NCBI RefSeq assembly: GCF_003641145.1 | Contig: NZ_CP032744.1 | Location: 2,852,001 to 2,916,000 of the forward strand | Origin: Lactiplantibacillus paraplantarum | GTDB taxonomy: Bacteria; Bacillota; Bacilli; Lactobacillales; Lactobacillaceae | Length of the DNA stretch: 64,000 nt | Direction: 5' to 3' | In this document: piece by piece, positions 26,618 to 34,867 of the stretch | Layout: the number at the start of each line of letters is the position of its first letter | How positions within the stretch are numbered: position 1 is the first letter of the stretch | Notes under the pieces: generated by a model | Told to the model about the DNA's origin: nothing | Seen by the model: the letters and a program-made list of their open reading frames with translations, nothing else | The model's database searches: none | Translations under genes and position numbers: made by a program

Positions 26618-26719
26618 AAAAAAAGGTGCCCCATCCGGGTCTAGTCATCATTAAAATGGTGGTTAGGCTCAGAACAGTGCACCAACACGGTTCTCATTTA
26701 TTATTAATTAATTATAACA
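26618..26719 (-). promoter_or_regulatory. lrgBA promoter and possible attenuator leader
   Basis: On the minus strand an extended -10 (TGTTATAAT, 26711-26719) is followed by a leader. The leader can form AGAACcGTG / CACtGTTCT, or instead GGTGC / GCACC (26679-26683 with 26625-26629) directly before seven T. The two pairings share bases, so only one can form. A simple terminator for degV read-through remains possible. Confidence 0.4.
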
Positions 26720-26758
26720 CATCAAAGTAATTTTTAATAGTAAGTCTACTTGTCAAAT

Positions 26759-27598
26759 TCAATCAACCGTGTAGAACATCAGGGCATAGGCGCCAACACC
26801 AGTATGTGTCGCAATAATTGGACTAGTTCGAGCGACCAGTAGATCTGCCTGCGGAACGACTTTATGAAGTAGCGCTTCTGGAGCGTCCGCAACATTGGGC
26901 TCACCAACATACGAAATTCCAGCCGCTTCGACCCGGGTAGCATCCGCTAATTGGTCTAAGATTTGTGCTTGCGCTTTAATCAACGCTTTCTTCCCGCGAC
27001 CCCGCGTGTAAAGTTTTAATTTGCCATCCACTAATTCAAAGACAAATTTTAATTTAATTAGATTCGTGACCACCCCGGCTAACTTTGGCACCCGACCACC
27101 CTTAACCAAATTATCGAGTGTATCAACAAACAAATAAGTCTTAGTGTGTTGTCGAATTACGGCGATTTTAGCTAGAATCGCTGCCATATCAGCACCAGCA
27201 TGGGCCATTCGGGCGGCCGTTAACACTTGAAAGGCCATGCCACGATCGGCAGCCTGCGTATCAATAACAGTAACGTCACCACTCGCTAACTTAGCTGCTT
27301 GCCGGGCGGCGTTAACAGTCCCACTCAACGTCTCCGTCAGGTGTAGTGACAGGACTTGACTACCATCAGCAGTCAAATTATCATAACAACTAACAAAATC
27401 GCCAATCGGGGGCTGACTAGTGGTTGGCAAGATTGGACTGACCGCCATTTGTTGATCAAATTCAGCCGCACTAACTGCCGTATCTGCAATTAAGTCACCA
27501 CCGAACCCCACGAGTAACGGAACAACTTGAATATTATACTGTGTCATTTCGGCCGCCGTTAATTGGACCGAAGAATCGGTGACGATTTTAATTGTCAT
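26759..27598 (-). CDS. DegV/FakB-family fatty-acid-binding protein
   Basis: The 279-residue protein opens with the DegV motif MTIKIVTDSSVQLTA. It continues with VSPILPTTSQPPIGDF, HLTETLSGTVNAARQAA, and the C-terminal HTGVGAYALMFY. DegV proteins bind a fatty acid and, as FakB, present it to the FakA kinase for phospholipid synthesis. The ATG at 27598 is preceded by GAAAGGTG; the longer upstream frame lacks support. It is probably a separate unit from lrgBA. Confidence 0.9.
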   Translation of the reverse strand: MTIKIVTDSSVQLTAAEMTQYNIQVVPLLVGFGGDLIADTAVSAAEFDQQMAVSPILPTTSQPPIGDFVSCYDNLTADGSQVLSLHLTETLSGTVNAARQAAKLASGDVTVIDTQAADRGMAFQVLTAARMAHAGADMAAILAKIAVIRQHTKTYLFVDTLDNLVKGGRVPKLAGVVTNLIKLKFVFELVDGKLKLYTRGRGKKALIKAQAQILDQLADATRVEAAGISYVGEPNVADAPEALLHKVVPQADLLVARTSPIIATHTGVGAYALMFYTVD

Positions 27599-27832
27599 AT
27601 TTAGAAAACACCTTTCAATCAATTTGTGCCCAATTATAGCACCTAATAATTTTGAAGCTGCCCAAAGCACTGATACACCGGTGTTTTTTGATTAACTAAC
27701 GTTTCTGAATACCGTCAATTCATTATAAACTTTGTAAAAATCATCATAATTACACAACTAATATCGCTACTTTTTCGTCAGGAAATCACGCTTTTAAACT
27801 TTTCCCGTCATAATTTCTTCATGCGTCGCCGT

Positions 27833-27838
27833 TATACT
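27833..27838 (+). promoter_or_regulatory. -10 box of putative small RNA B, with upstream TTTCTTCA motif
   Basis: TATACT is preceded, 11 bases earlier, by TTTCTTCA (27814-27821). Small RNA C has ATTCTTCA at the same distance before TATGAT, which suggests a shared regulator site in place of a -35. Confidence 0.5.
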
Positions 27839-27844
27839 ATGTTT

Positions 27845-27986
27845 ATAGTCATTAAGGAAATCCCAATCCCTAACGACCCCCTAACTTTAATGATTACTTC
27901 CCCAAGTAATGATGTGTGTGTACTTAATTACATTTTACCGATTTACTTCCCTTTTCCTCCGTATTTCCCCGATACGGAGGTTTTTT
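27845..27986 (+). ncRNA. putative small RNA B (C-rich hairpin-loop family)
   Basis: About 142 nt with no coding frame. A 5' pairing TCATTAA / TTAATGA encloses repeated CCC runs. Next comes ATTACTT/AAGTAAT with loop CCCC (27893-27910), then unpaired TTTACTTCCCTTTT. The terminator is CCTCCGTA/TACGGAGG (27956-27980) with loop TTTCCCCGA and six T. The terminator loop is nearly identical to that of small RNA C. The rest of the gap 27599-28189 shows nothing else. Confidence 0.65.
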
Positions 27987-28121
27987 ATTGAGTATTAAAT
28001 TGCTAAGACGTTTGCAAAGTATTGTCACTGACCGGTTCCTTTCGTTATGCCCATCTTTTTCTACTTATGTCTATCTTAGGGCGCAGCTAATCACCTGACG
28101 TGCTTTCACCCAATCCTACCA

Positions 28122-28172
28122 TCATAAAAAACACCCCTCATTCAGAACCGAGTAGATTCCTCATTCGGAGTG
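28122..28172 (-). terminator. probable terminator of the 55-codon gene
   Basis: On the minus strand an imperfect stem formed around CACTCCGAATGAG and GAATGAGGGGTG is followed by TTTTTT, 18 bases after the stop. Confidence 0.5.
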
Positions 28173-28189
28173 CGCTGAGTGCTTTAATT

Positions 28190-28357
28190 TTATTTCATCT
28201 TCTCAAGATCCTCCGGTGCAATAAAAAAGCTGACTTGGCCCGTCTCTAAATCAACATGGGCCTTAACTTCGACCCCTTTCGGGAAAATCCAGCCTTTTCC
28301 AGTATCTAACTTTAACGGCATTTCCCCATACGTTTTGGTCCGATACGTCTTTTCCAT
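28190..28357 (-). CDS. small hypothetical protein, 55 aa
   Basis: Short frame with a strong ribosome site (AAGGAG seven bases before the ATG) and a terminator behind it. The product starts MEKTYRTKTYGEMPLKLDTG and ends APEDLEKMK. It has alternating beta-like residues (VKAHVDLETGQVSFFI), no membrane segment and no recognised family. Codon use and signals make it a likely real gene. Confidence 0.7.
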   Translation of the reverse strand: MEKTYRTKTYGEMPLKLDTGKGWIFPKGVEVKAHVDLETGQVSFFIAPEDLEKMK

Positions 28358-28525
28358 CAGAAAACTCCTTCACACTTTGCCAATTACAATTAACTGGGTT
28401 AATTATATAATCAGCGGATATTTTCCGATAGTAAAGACACTTTTCAATGATTTTCTTCAGTAGGAATGTCCCACCAAATTTGGTAAAATCGGATTAATAT
28501 CAAATTATATTAGGAGGTCTTGCCC

Positions 28526-29224
28526 TTGTTTTATTCGTTTTTTGATCCAACTTATCTGTTAGTCATCATCGGTCTGATTATCTCAATGGCTGCTTCTGGC
28601 TATGTTAACCGGACTTTCCGGCATTACGATGCCTATCGTAGTCAATCTGGAACAACTGGAACTGATGCCGCCCGTTTCATCTTGAGTCAATCGGGCATTA
28701 ATAACGTTGGTGTGCAAAAAATCAGCGGTGATCTGACTGATAACTATAACGGTCAGACTAAGATTCTAAGCTTATCAGAAGCGACCGCTGACTCGACCTC
28801 CGTTGCCGCCATTGGTGTGGCCGCCCATGAATGTGGCCACGCCGTCCAAGACCACGTTAATTATTGGCCCATGCGTTTACGGACGGCCTTAGTTCCTGCT
28901 GCTAATCTCGGCTCGACCTTGTCATTGCCCTTAATTATTGTCGGGGTATTACTCAGTTATAACCAAACATTGATTCACATTGGAATTCTACTATTCTCTC
29001 TAGCATTGCTCTTCCAACTCGTGACGCTCCCAGTTGAATTCAACGCATCACGACGCGCTTTGCAGATTTTATCCGATGGGCAAGTCTTAACCCGTGACGA
29101 AGTACCAATGGTCCGTAAAGTCCTCGTTGCAGCTGCGCTAACTTATGTTGCAGCCGCATTATCAACATTCTTACAATTGCTTCGACTAATCATTTTATTC
29201 GGCGGTAACCGTGACGATAATTAG
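28526..29224 (+). CDS. YugP-family membrane zinc metallopeptidase
   Basis: The 232-residue membrane protease has an N-terminal helix (YLLVIIGLIISMAASGY), the zinc motif AAHECGHAVQDH near residue 108, and two or three later membrane helices. ASRRALQIL, typical of the family, follows. The active site faces the cytoplasmic side in related HtpX-type proteases. A TTG at 28526 was chosen because AGGAGG lies eight bases upstream; the TTG two codons earlier is too close. Confidence 0.9.
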   Translation: MFYSFFDPTYLLVIIGLIISMAASGYVNRTFRHYDAYRSQSGTTGTDAARFILSQSGINNVGVQKISGDLTDNYNGQTKILSLSEATADSTSVAAIGVAAHECGHAVQDHVNYWPMRLRTALVPAANLGSTLSLPLIIVGVLLSYNQTLIHIGILLFSLALLFQLVTLPVEFNASRRALQILSDGQVLTRDEVPMVRKVLVAAALTYVAAALSTFLQLLRLIILFGGNRDDN

Positions 29225-29234
29225 TGGACCACCA

Positions 29235-29282
29235 TCAAAAACCGCGTGCTGACGCCGTAAAGTCAACCCGTGGTTTTTTTAC
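29235..29282 (+). terminator. terminator of the metallopeptidase gene
   Basis: AAACCGCG / CGTGGTTT with an inner TGAC/GTCA pair is followed by a run of seven T, directly after the stop. Confidence 0.8.
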
Positions 29283-29418
29283 GTTAAACACTGTTGAATC
29301 GCCTATTTGGGAACAATCAGACCAAATTCATAAAATTCTTCATACCTCTTAATAAAGCCTTTCCCTTTTTTTCACGACATTACACATGTTCAGTCACAGA
29401 TTCTTCACACAACCTCGG

Positions 29419-29424
29419 TATGAT
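29419..29424 (+). promoter_or_regulatory. -10 box of putative small RNA C, with upstream ATTCTTCA motif
   Basis: TATGAT is preceded 11 bases earlier by ATTCTTCA (29400-29407), the same spacing as before small RNA B. Confidence 0.5.
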
Positions 29425-29430
29425 TACATC

Positions 29431-29583
29431 ATAGCAATTGAGGTTAACTCAATCAGCTATAACACAACCTAAAATTTTTCATTTACTCCTCCAAAGTAAT
29501 GAAATTCATAGTAACATGTGATTCCCCGTCACATGTTTACCCTACTCCTTTTTCCACCGTATTCCCCGATGCGGTGGTTTTTT
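29431..29583 (+). ncRNA. putative small RNA C (C-rich hairpin-loop family)
   Basis: About 153 nt in the gap 29225-29768. Hairpins: ATAGC..ATTGAG/CTCAAT..GCTAT (29432-29461); TTCATTTACT/AGTAATGAA with loop CCTCCAA; AACATGTGA/TCACATGTT with loop TTCCCCG; unpaired CCCTACTCCTTTTT; and the terminator CCACCGTA/TGCGGTGG (29554-29577) with loop TTCCCCGA and six T. It shares more than 20 identical bases around the CCTCC hairpin with small RNA D. It ends 185 bases before crtN, so it is not simply its leader. Confidence 0.7.
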
Positions 29584-29768
29584 ATTGCGTTTCGCCCCCT
29601 AATCACCACGATTAAATCAATTTTGAGCCATAACTTTCGATACTTCTAATGCTAGCAATTAGCTTCTCATAATCATAATTGTTGTACTTTTAACCATCAT
29701 CATCCAGAATAAAACTAATAACTGACTATGTTATGTAATTATCATTTGTTCAAAAGGGGGAGTTACTG

Positions 29769-31265
29769 ATGAAAACAGTCTCTGTTATTGGCGCCGGCAT
29801 TGGGGGCTTAGCCGCGGCCGTGCGTCTTCAAAAGTTAGGTTATGACGTAACAATTTATGAACAAGGCGCTCAACCCGGTGGGAAAATGAATCAAATTATC
29901 AGTCAAGGATTTACATTCGACGTTGGGCCAACCATTGTCATGATGAAAGATATTTACGAAGAAATTTTTCGATTTTGTGGGGTGGATCCACATGCTTACC
30001 TTCCATTTGAAGAAGTCGAACCATTAATGCACCTTGTCTTCGGAGATCAATCCAGTCTGAACCTATCTCGTGACTTACCGACATTGATTGCCGAAATCAC
30101 ACGAGTAGCTCCCGACGATGTCGATGGTATGTTAGGCTTCCTAGCAGATATTTATCATCGCTATGCAATTGCTAAACCCAACTTTTTAGAGCGTTCCTTT
30201 CGTAGTTGGCGCGATTTTTATAATCTGCCATCTCTATACGCTGGTTTGCAATTGCGGACATTTAATAACGCTTATCAAAACATCTCCAAGTTCATAAAAA
30301 ATGAAAATTTGCGAAATTCATTAGCATTTCAAACATTATATATTGGCATTTCACCCTACCAAGGACCGTCGCTATACAATATTATTCCGATGATCGAATT
30401 ATTTTATGGTGTGCATTTTTTGAAGGGTGGTATGTATACCGTCGTTAAAAGTCTGGTCAAGTTATTTAAAGAACAAGGGGGAACTTTAAAACTAGCCACA
30501 CCAGTTAAAGAAATTATCATCAAAGATCAAGTCACCATCGGAATTCGGTTAGCTCATCAAACCATTTTAAGTGACTACGTTGTGTGCGATGCTGATTTTC
30601 CAACGGCCATGACCACGTTAATTCCTAATGAACAAGCTCGTGGCAAGTACACAGATAAAAAAATTAACCAAATGACTTATTCTTGTTCCTGTTTCGTTCT
30701 ATACCTTGGACTGAACAAAAAGTATCCAACTGAAGCGCTACACACCATTCACTTTGCTAAAGATTTTAATCAGAACGTGGCCGCCTTATTTGAACAAGGC
30801 ACTTTACCAGCCGACCCTTCTTATTATGTCTACCTACCGTCAAAGATGGATCCCAAACTAGCACCGGTGAATTGCGAGTCCCTATATATTCTTGTGCCCG
30901 TCCCAGAACTCTCAAAATTTAACGATTGGTCCCCAACAACAATCCAGCACTACCGGCAACTCATTATCGACAAGCTAAAACAGACCGCACCATTTAGTGA
31001 TCTCGAACAACATATTGTGCTTGAAAAACAGTTTACGCCTGTGGATTTCAAAGAACAGTTCGGCGCATATAACGGTGCTACCTTTGGGTTAAGACCGACC
31101 TTAAAGCAAAGTAACTATTACCGGCCCCATAATAAATTTGACTATGCCGACCACCTTTATTTCTGCGGCAGCAGTACACACCCCGGCGCTGGTGTTCCAA
31201 TCGTCATGCAAAGCGCTAAATTAGCCGTTGAGGAGTTGATTAAAGATGATCCAGACCAACCTTAA
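29769..31265 (+). CDS. crtN: CrtN, dehydrosqualene (4,4'-diapophytoene) desaturase
   Basis: The 498-residue FAD enzyme adds double bonds to dehydrosqualene to make the yellow C30 carotenoid 4,4'-diaponeurosporene. The N-terminal dinucleotide fold reads VIGAGIGGLAAAVRLQKLGY, followed by QPGGKMNQI and FDVGPTIVMM. The carotenoid-desaturase C-terminal signature is FCGSSTHPGAGVPIVMQSAK. AAAGGGGGAG precedes the ATG. The stop overlaps crtM by 20 bases, so the two are co-translated. The enzyme acts at the membrane. Confidence 0.95.
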   Translation: MKTVSVIGAGIGGLAAAVRLQKLGYDVTIYEQGAQPGGKMNQIISQGFTFDVGPTIVMMKDIYEEIFRFCGVDPHAYLPFEEVEPLMHLVFGDQSSLNLSRDLPTLIAEITRVAPDDVDGMLGFLADIYHRYAIAKPNFLERSFRSWRDFYNLPSLYAGLQLRTFNNAYQNISKFIKNENLRNSLAFQTLYIGISPYQGPSLYNIIPMIELFYGVHFLKGGMYTVVKSLVKLFKEQGGTLKLATPVKEIIIKDQVTIGIRLAHQTILSDYVVCDADFPTAMTTLIPNEQARGKYTDKKINQMTYSCSCFVLYLGLNKKYPTEALHTIHFAKDFNQNVAALFEQGTLPADPSYYVYLPSKMDPKLAPVNCESLYILVPVPELSKFNDWSPTTIQHYRQLIIDKLKQTAPFSDLEQHIVLEKQFTPVDFKEQFGAYNGATFGLRPTLKQSNYYRPHNKFDYADHLYFCGSSTHPGAGVPIVMQSAKLAVEELIKDDPDQP

Positions 31266-32121
31266 GTTCGAACAACACCGTGCCGATTTTGATTACTGTC
31301 AATCAATTACAAAACAGTCCTCGAATGCATTTTATACCGCTTTTTCAAAATTACCACAGACCCGCGCATGGAGCATTTACGCCGTCTATGCCTTTTGCCG
31401 AACAGCGGATGATCTCGTTGATATTCACCACGATATCGCAGGTCTGGTAGCGCTACGGCGATCTCTAACTGACTTTGCCGCTGGCCACATTCCTAATCAC
31501 CCAATGTGGCGCGCCCTAGCAGTTGTATTTGAGACTTACGATATGAATATCGATGCCTTTTTCGACATGCTTAGCGGTCAAGAACAAGACGCCAACTTTA
31601 CACAACCGACAACGCAACGAGAACTAGAACGCTATTGTTATTACGTTGCTGGCTCAGTTGGCTTAATGATTCTGCCAATGCTGGCTACTAATCATCAAAC
31701 CATTACTCAACCAGCTATCCACTTAGGAATCGCCATGCAATTAACGAATATATTGCGAGATATTGGTGAAGATTACCAACATGGCCGCATTTATTTGCCA
31801 ACTGAATGTCTGCATCATTATCAGCTCCAATCGACAGCTCTAGGGGCACATACTCCTTCCACACACTTTATTGAGCTCTGGGAACATGAAGCACAAATTG
31901 CAATGACTAATTATGAATCAGCCTTAACCATGCTGCCGACCATCGATCCCGTCGCTCGGCCATCACTGCTGGCAGCAACGGCCCTTTACCGTGAGTTATT
32001 GATAGTTGCTCGTGAACAACAATACCCGGTATTAACACAACGAGTATTCCTAACCACCAACCGAAAAACGCAGGTGCTTCAACAAGTTGCTACCACCATT
32101 CAAGCATTAACGATCCACTGA
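31246..32121 (+). CDS. crtM: CrtM, dehydrosqualene synthase
   Basis: The 291-residue enzyme joins two farnesyl diphosphates into dehydrosqualene, the first step of C30 carotenoid synthesis. Both Asp-rich motifs are present: CRTADDLVD near residue 56 and NILRDIGEDYQHGRIYLP near residue 170. AVYAFCR precedes the first. It overlaps crtN, which uses its product. No terminator was found directly after it; small RNA D begins about 147 bases downstream. Confidence 0.95.
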   Translation: MIQTNLKFEQHRADFDYCQSITKQSSNAFYTAFSKLPQTRAWSIYAVYAFCRTADDLVDIHHDIAGLVALRRSLTDFAAGHIPNHPMWRALAVVFETYDMNIDAFFDMLSGQEQDANFTQPTTQRELERYCYYVAGSVGLMILPMLATNHQTITQPAIHLGIAMQLTNILRDIGEDYQHGRIYLPTECLHHYQLQSTALGAHTPSTHFIELWEHEAQIAMTNYESALTMLPTIDPVARPSLLAATALYRELLIVAREQQYPVLTQRVFLTTNRKTQVLQQVATTIQALTIH

Positions 32122-32255
32122 TACGCCCCATTCGAAACTAAAATGGTGGTGACAATGGCACATAGTCGTATCGCAATATTGACCACCCACAAGCAATTTT
32201 CTGCCTTTTTCTGGACCATGCAGGCGATTTAGTTACCTTTTAACGGTCAAACTAC

Positions 32256-32261
32256 TATACT
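32256..32261 (+). promoter_or_regulatory. -10 box of putative small RNA D
   Basis: TATACT lies 7 bases before the predicted start of small RNA D. No strong -35 and no TTCTTCA box was seen. Confidence 0.4.
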
Positions 32262-32267
32262 AAACAT

Positions 32268-32406
32268 ATAGTGACTGGACATCTCCTTCAGCCACTTGAA
32301 CCTTTTTCATTTACTCCTCCAAAGTTAATGAAAAACAAGCTCGCTGGGGATGCCACCTAGCGACCAGTGCAATTCATAGGTCATCGCCCGCCGCGATGGC
32401 CTTTTA
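32268..32406 (+). ncRNA. putative small RNA D (CU-rich hairpin-loop family)
   Basis: About 139 nt in the gap 32122-32481. Hairpins: AGTG..CTG/CAG..CACT with loop holding CTCCTT; TTTTTCATTTA/TTAATGAAAAA with loop holding CTCCTCC (32303-32335); TCGCT/AGCGA; and the terminator GGTCATCGC/GCGATGGCC (32379-32401) with a short T-run. The CTCCTCC hairpin is nearly identical to the one in small RNA C. An unusually long crtM 3' end is a possible alternative. Confidence 0.6.
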
Positions 32407-32481
32407 TATTGTCGTGATAAATATTTTCATATTACTTTCAATCGGCGTATCATATTTATGAGAGACTAGGAGTGATATTGA

Positions 32482-33423
32482 ATGAATAGAACACGCATGC
32501 TGGCCGGGATTGGTACCCCAGTGGCCATCTTTTCAACTGCCTTATTAGCGAGTGAAAAACTCTATGATTTCGCTTTCAAACGCGTTGATTACGTTCCCGA
32601 AACTTCCGCGGATAAGCAAAAATACGCTGATGCCTATTACGCTTATGTCGATTGGCTACATCGGCAGCCCGTACAACAATGGCAATTGAACGTCAATGAT
32701 GCCGATAACCACCTTGTCGCCCAGTATGTACCGGCCAAAACAGCTAGTGAGCGAACCGTCATTATTTCCCATGGCTACAAGGGTGATGGCGAAACTATGG
32801 CTAACTACGCTTACATGTTCCATCAGATGGGTTACAATGTCTTACTTCCTGATGACCGCGGTCACGGTCAAAGCGCTGGTAAATATATTAGTTTTGGCTG
32901 GCAAGATCGTCGTGATTATCTTGGCTGGATCGACAAAGTCATCCGTCTTAACGGCGTCCACACTGAAATCATCTTATTTGGCGTCAGCATGGGCGGTGCC
33001 ACCGTTGAAATGGTCAGCGGCGAACATTTGCCAAACCAAGTTAAGGCAATTATTGCCGACTGTGGTTATACCAGTGTCGAAGAAGAGCTCGCTTACTTAT
33101 TAAAGCGCCAATTTCACCTACCAAAGTACCCCTTCGTACCGATGGTCAGTTTTATTAATCGTCATCGCATGGGGTATTATCTGAGTGATGTCAGCTCAGT
33201 TGAGCAACTCAGGCGCAACCACCGGCCAATCTTTTTCATTCACGGTGAACAGGATATCTACGTCCCCAGTTGGATGCTAAAAAAGAATTACCAAGCAGCT
33301 AATGAACCTAAACAAATGTGGCAAGTTCCCAACGCCACTCACGCTGAGAGTTTTTGGATCGATCCCGCTGAATATCAAAACCATATTACAGCATTTTTAG
33401 ATCACTACGTTCCACACAATTAA
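32482..33423 (+). CDS. alpha/beta hydrolase with N-terminal membrane anchor
   Basis: The 313-residue hydrolase has an N-terminal hydrophobic segment (MLAGIGTPVAIFSTALLA). The fold motifs follow: ISHGYKGDGE (oxyanion region), DDRGHGQSAG, nucleophile FGVSMGGATV near residue 170, acid in HGEQDIYVP, and His in ATHAESF. The catalytic triad is complete. Similar lactobacillus proteins are esterases or peptidases of unknown substrate. It ends before a strong terminator shared with the convergent gene. Confidence 0.88.
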   Translation: MNRTRMLAGIGTPVAIFSTALLASEKLYDFAFKRVDYVPETSADKQKYADAYYAYVDWLHRQPVQQWQLNVNDADNHLVAQYVPAKTASERTVIISHGYKGDGETMANYAYMFHQMGYNVLLPDDRGHGQSAGKYISFGWQDRRDYLGWIDKVIRLNGVHTEIILFGVSMGGATVEMVSGEHLPNQVKAIIADCGYTSVEEELAYLLKRQFHLPKYPFVPMVSFINRHRMGYYLSDVSSVEQLRRNHRPIFFIHGEQDIYVPSWMLKKNYQAANEPKQMWQVPNATHAESFWIDPAEYQNHITAFLDHYVPHN

Positions 33424-33512
33424 ACTAATGCAAATCGAAAGTGAGGCAAAGGGTGGTTAAAGGGTGGTTTGCTTGCGAACAACCTTTTGGCGCACGTTTC
33501 GACAATATTGAC

Positions 33513-33570
33513 AAAAAAATTGTGCTCGGCTTCTTGAGAAAATACTCAAGAAGCCGAGCACAAATAGTTT
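33513..33570. terminator. strong bidirectional terminator
   Basis: Perfect 19-bp stem (33520-33538 with 33545-33563), seven T on the minus strand and a short T-run on the plus strand. It separates two convergent genes. Confidence 0.9.
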
Positions 33571-33619
33571 TGTTCAGACCCTTGTTTGGTTATCTTAACG
33601 GTCAATCTAGTTACTAACT

Positions 33620-34732
33620 TTATGAGCAACTAATAATCCGTGCTAACCGATCCGCCATCCGTTCAAGATTGGCTGGTCCTTGCGCCATTGCCTGATCTAA
33701 AGTCATGACCTGATCGACAATCGGTAATACGGCCGTGACACCTTGCTTAGCAAACGTTTCGTTAGTCCCTTTTTGCCGACCAACTAATAAATAACACGGT
33801 TTGCCGGCCGTCTGCGCTAATTGACTGAGCTGTATCGGTACTTTCCCCATAAAACTCTGATCATCCACTTGCCCTTCACCAGAAATAACCAAGTCCGCTT
33901 GGGCCACCTTCGTCTTAAGCTGGCTCATTGCAGCCAGTAGTTGAAATCCAGATTGAACTTGGGCGTGTAAAAAGTAGCGCAAAGCAAAACCAATCCCACC
34001 AGCGGCCCCATCGCCTTCATGAGCACTTACCGTACCACTTGCGACCGTCATATAATGCGCCAAGGCGCGATCGTGAGTCTGAACGTGATCTGCCGGTAAG
34101 CCCTTTTGTGGGCCAAAAATCTTCGCCGCTCCATTCGGCCCTGTTAACGGATTGGTTACGTCCGCCGCACTAATAAATGTCACTCCCGCTAATTGTGGCA
34201 AGATATCCTGATCATCAATCCGGGTGATGCGACTTAAATCGGCGCCAGTCATGTCTAATTCCTGACCATCGGCCGCCATAAATCGATACCCGAGGGCCCG
34301 CAGTATCCCAGCACCACCGTCAACTGTGCCGCTACCACCTAACCCCAGAATAATTTTACGCGCCCCGCGCTCAATCGCATCCTTGATCAGCATCCCCGTT
34401 CCATAAGTATTCGTTACCAACGGGGTTAACGTCGGCGTTACGAACTGAATTCCTGAAGCCGCCGCAACTTCGATCACAGCTATCTTTTCGGCAGCAAAGT
34501 AACCGTACATGGCCGTTAATGGTCGTTGTGCCAGATCCACCGTTGACGCTGTGATAGCTTGACCACCAGCATGATTGGCTAACCACGCTGCCACTGTCCC
34601 CTCACCACCATCCGCGATGGCTACTTGGGTTGTTGTGATTCCATGAGCTGCGAACCGTTTAGCCACTAGCTGGTTCGCTTGGATGCTAGTGATGGAATTT
34701 TTAAATGAATCAATCGCGATTAAAGCGTGCAT
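33620..34732 (-). CDS. glycerate kinase (GarK/GlxK family)
   Basis: The 370-residue kinase phosphorylates glycerate with ATP. The opening ALIAIDSFKNSITSIQANQL and AIADGGEGTVAA are family hallmarks. They are followed by LGLGGSGTVDGGAGILRALG and LVISGEGQVDDQSFMGKVP. Length matches the family. It is a single gene with a good ribosome site (AAGGAG) and a strong terminator. Confidence 0.94.
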   Translation of the reverse strand: MHALIAIDSFKNSITSIQANQLVAKRFAAHGITTTQVAIADGGEGTVAAWLANHAGGQAITASTVDLAQRPLTAMYGYFAAEKIAVIEVAAASGIQFVTPTLTPLVTNTYGTGMLIKDAIERGARKIILGLGGSGTVDGGAGILRALGYRFMAADGQELDMTGADLSRITRIDDQDILPQLAGVTFISAADVTNPLTGPNGAAKIFGPQKGLPADHVQTHDRALAHYMTVASGTVSAHEGDGAAGGIGFALRYFLHAQVQSGFQLLAAMSQLKTKVAQADLVISGEGQVDDQSFMGKVPIQLSQLAQTAGKPCYLLVGRQKGTNETFAKQGVTAVLPIVDQVMTLDQAMAQGPANLERMADRLARIISCS

Positions 34733-34867
34733 GTTAACGTCTCCTTATCGACATAATTACTTTTAGTATAGTCATTACGGGTCGTGCCAGCAATTCATAT
34801 CAGTTGTCAGACTTCATAAAACTCGTTAAGCTTAAGTTATCAAAACTTTAATGGAGGCTGATAAATC

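Noticed and set aside
26717..26756. TTGACA at 26751-26756 as the -35 of the lrgBA promoter
   Set aside because: It lies 34 bp from the TATAAT, far too distant; the promoter is better read as an extended -10.
33424..33519. Fifth small RNA of the C-loop family
   Set aside because: The region has an AAGG/CCTT-type hairpin but no C-rich loop or promoter like the four members.
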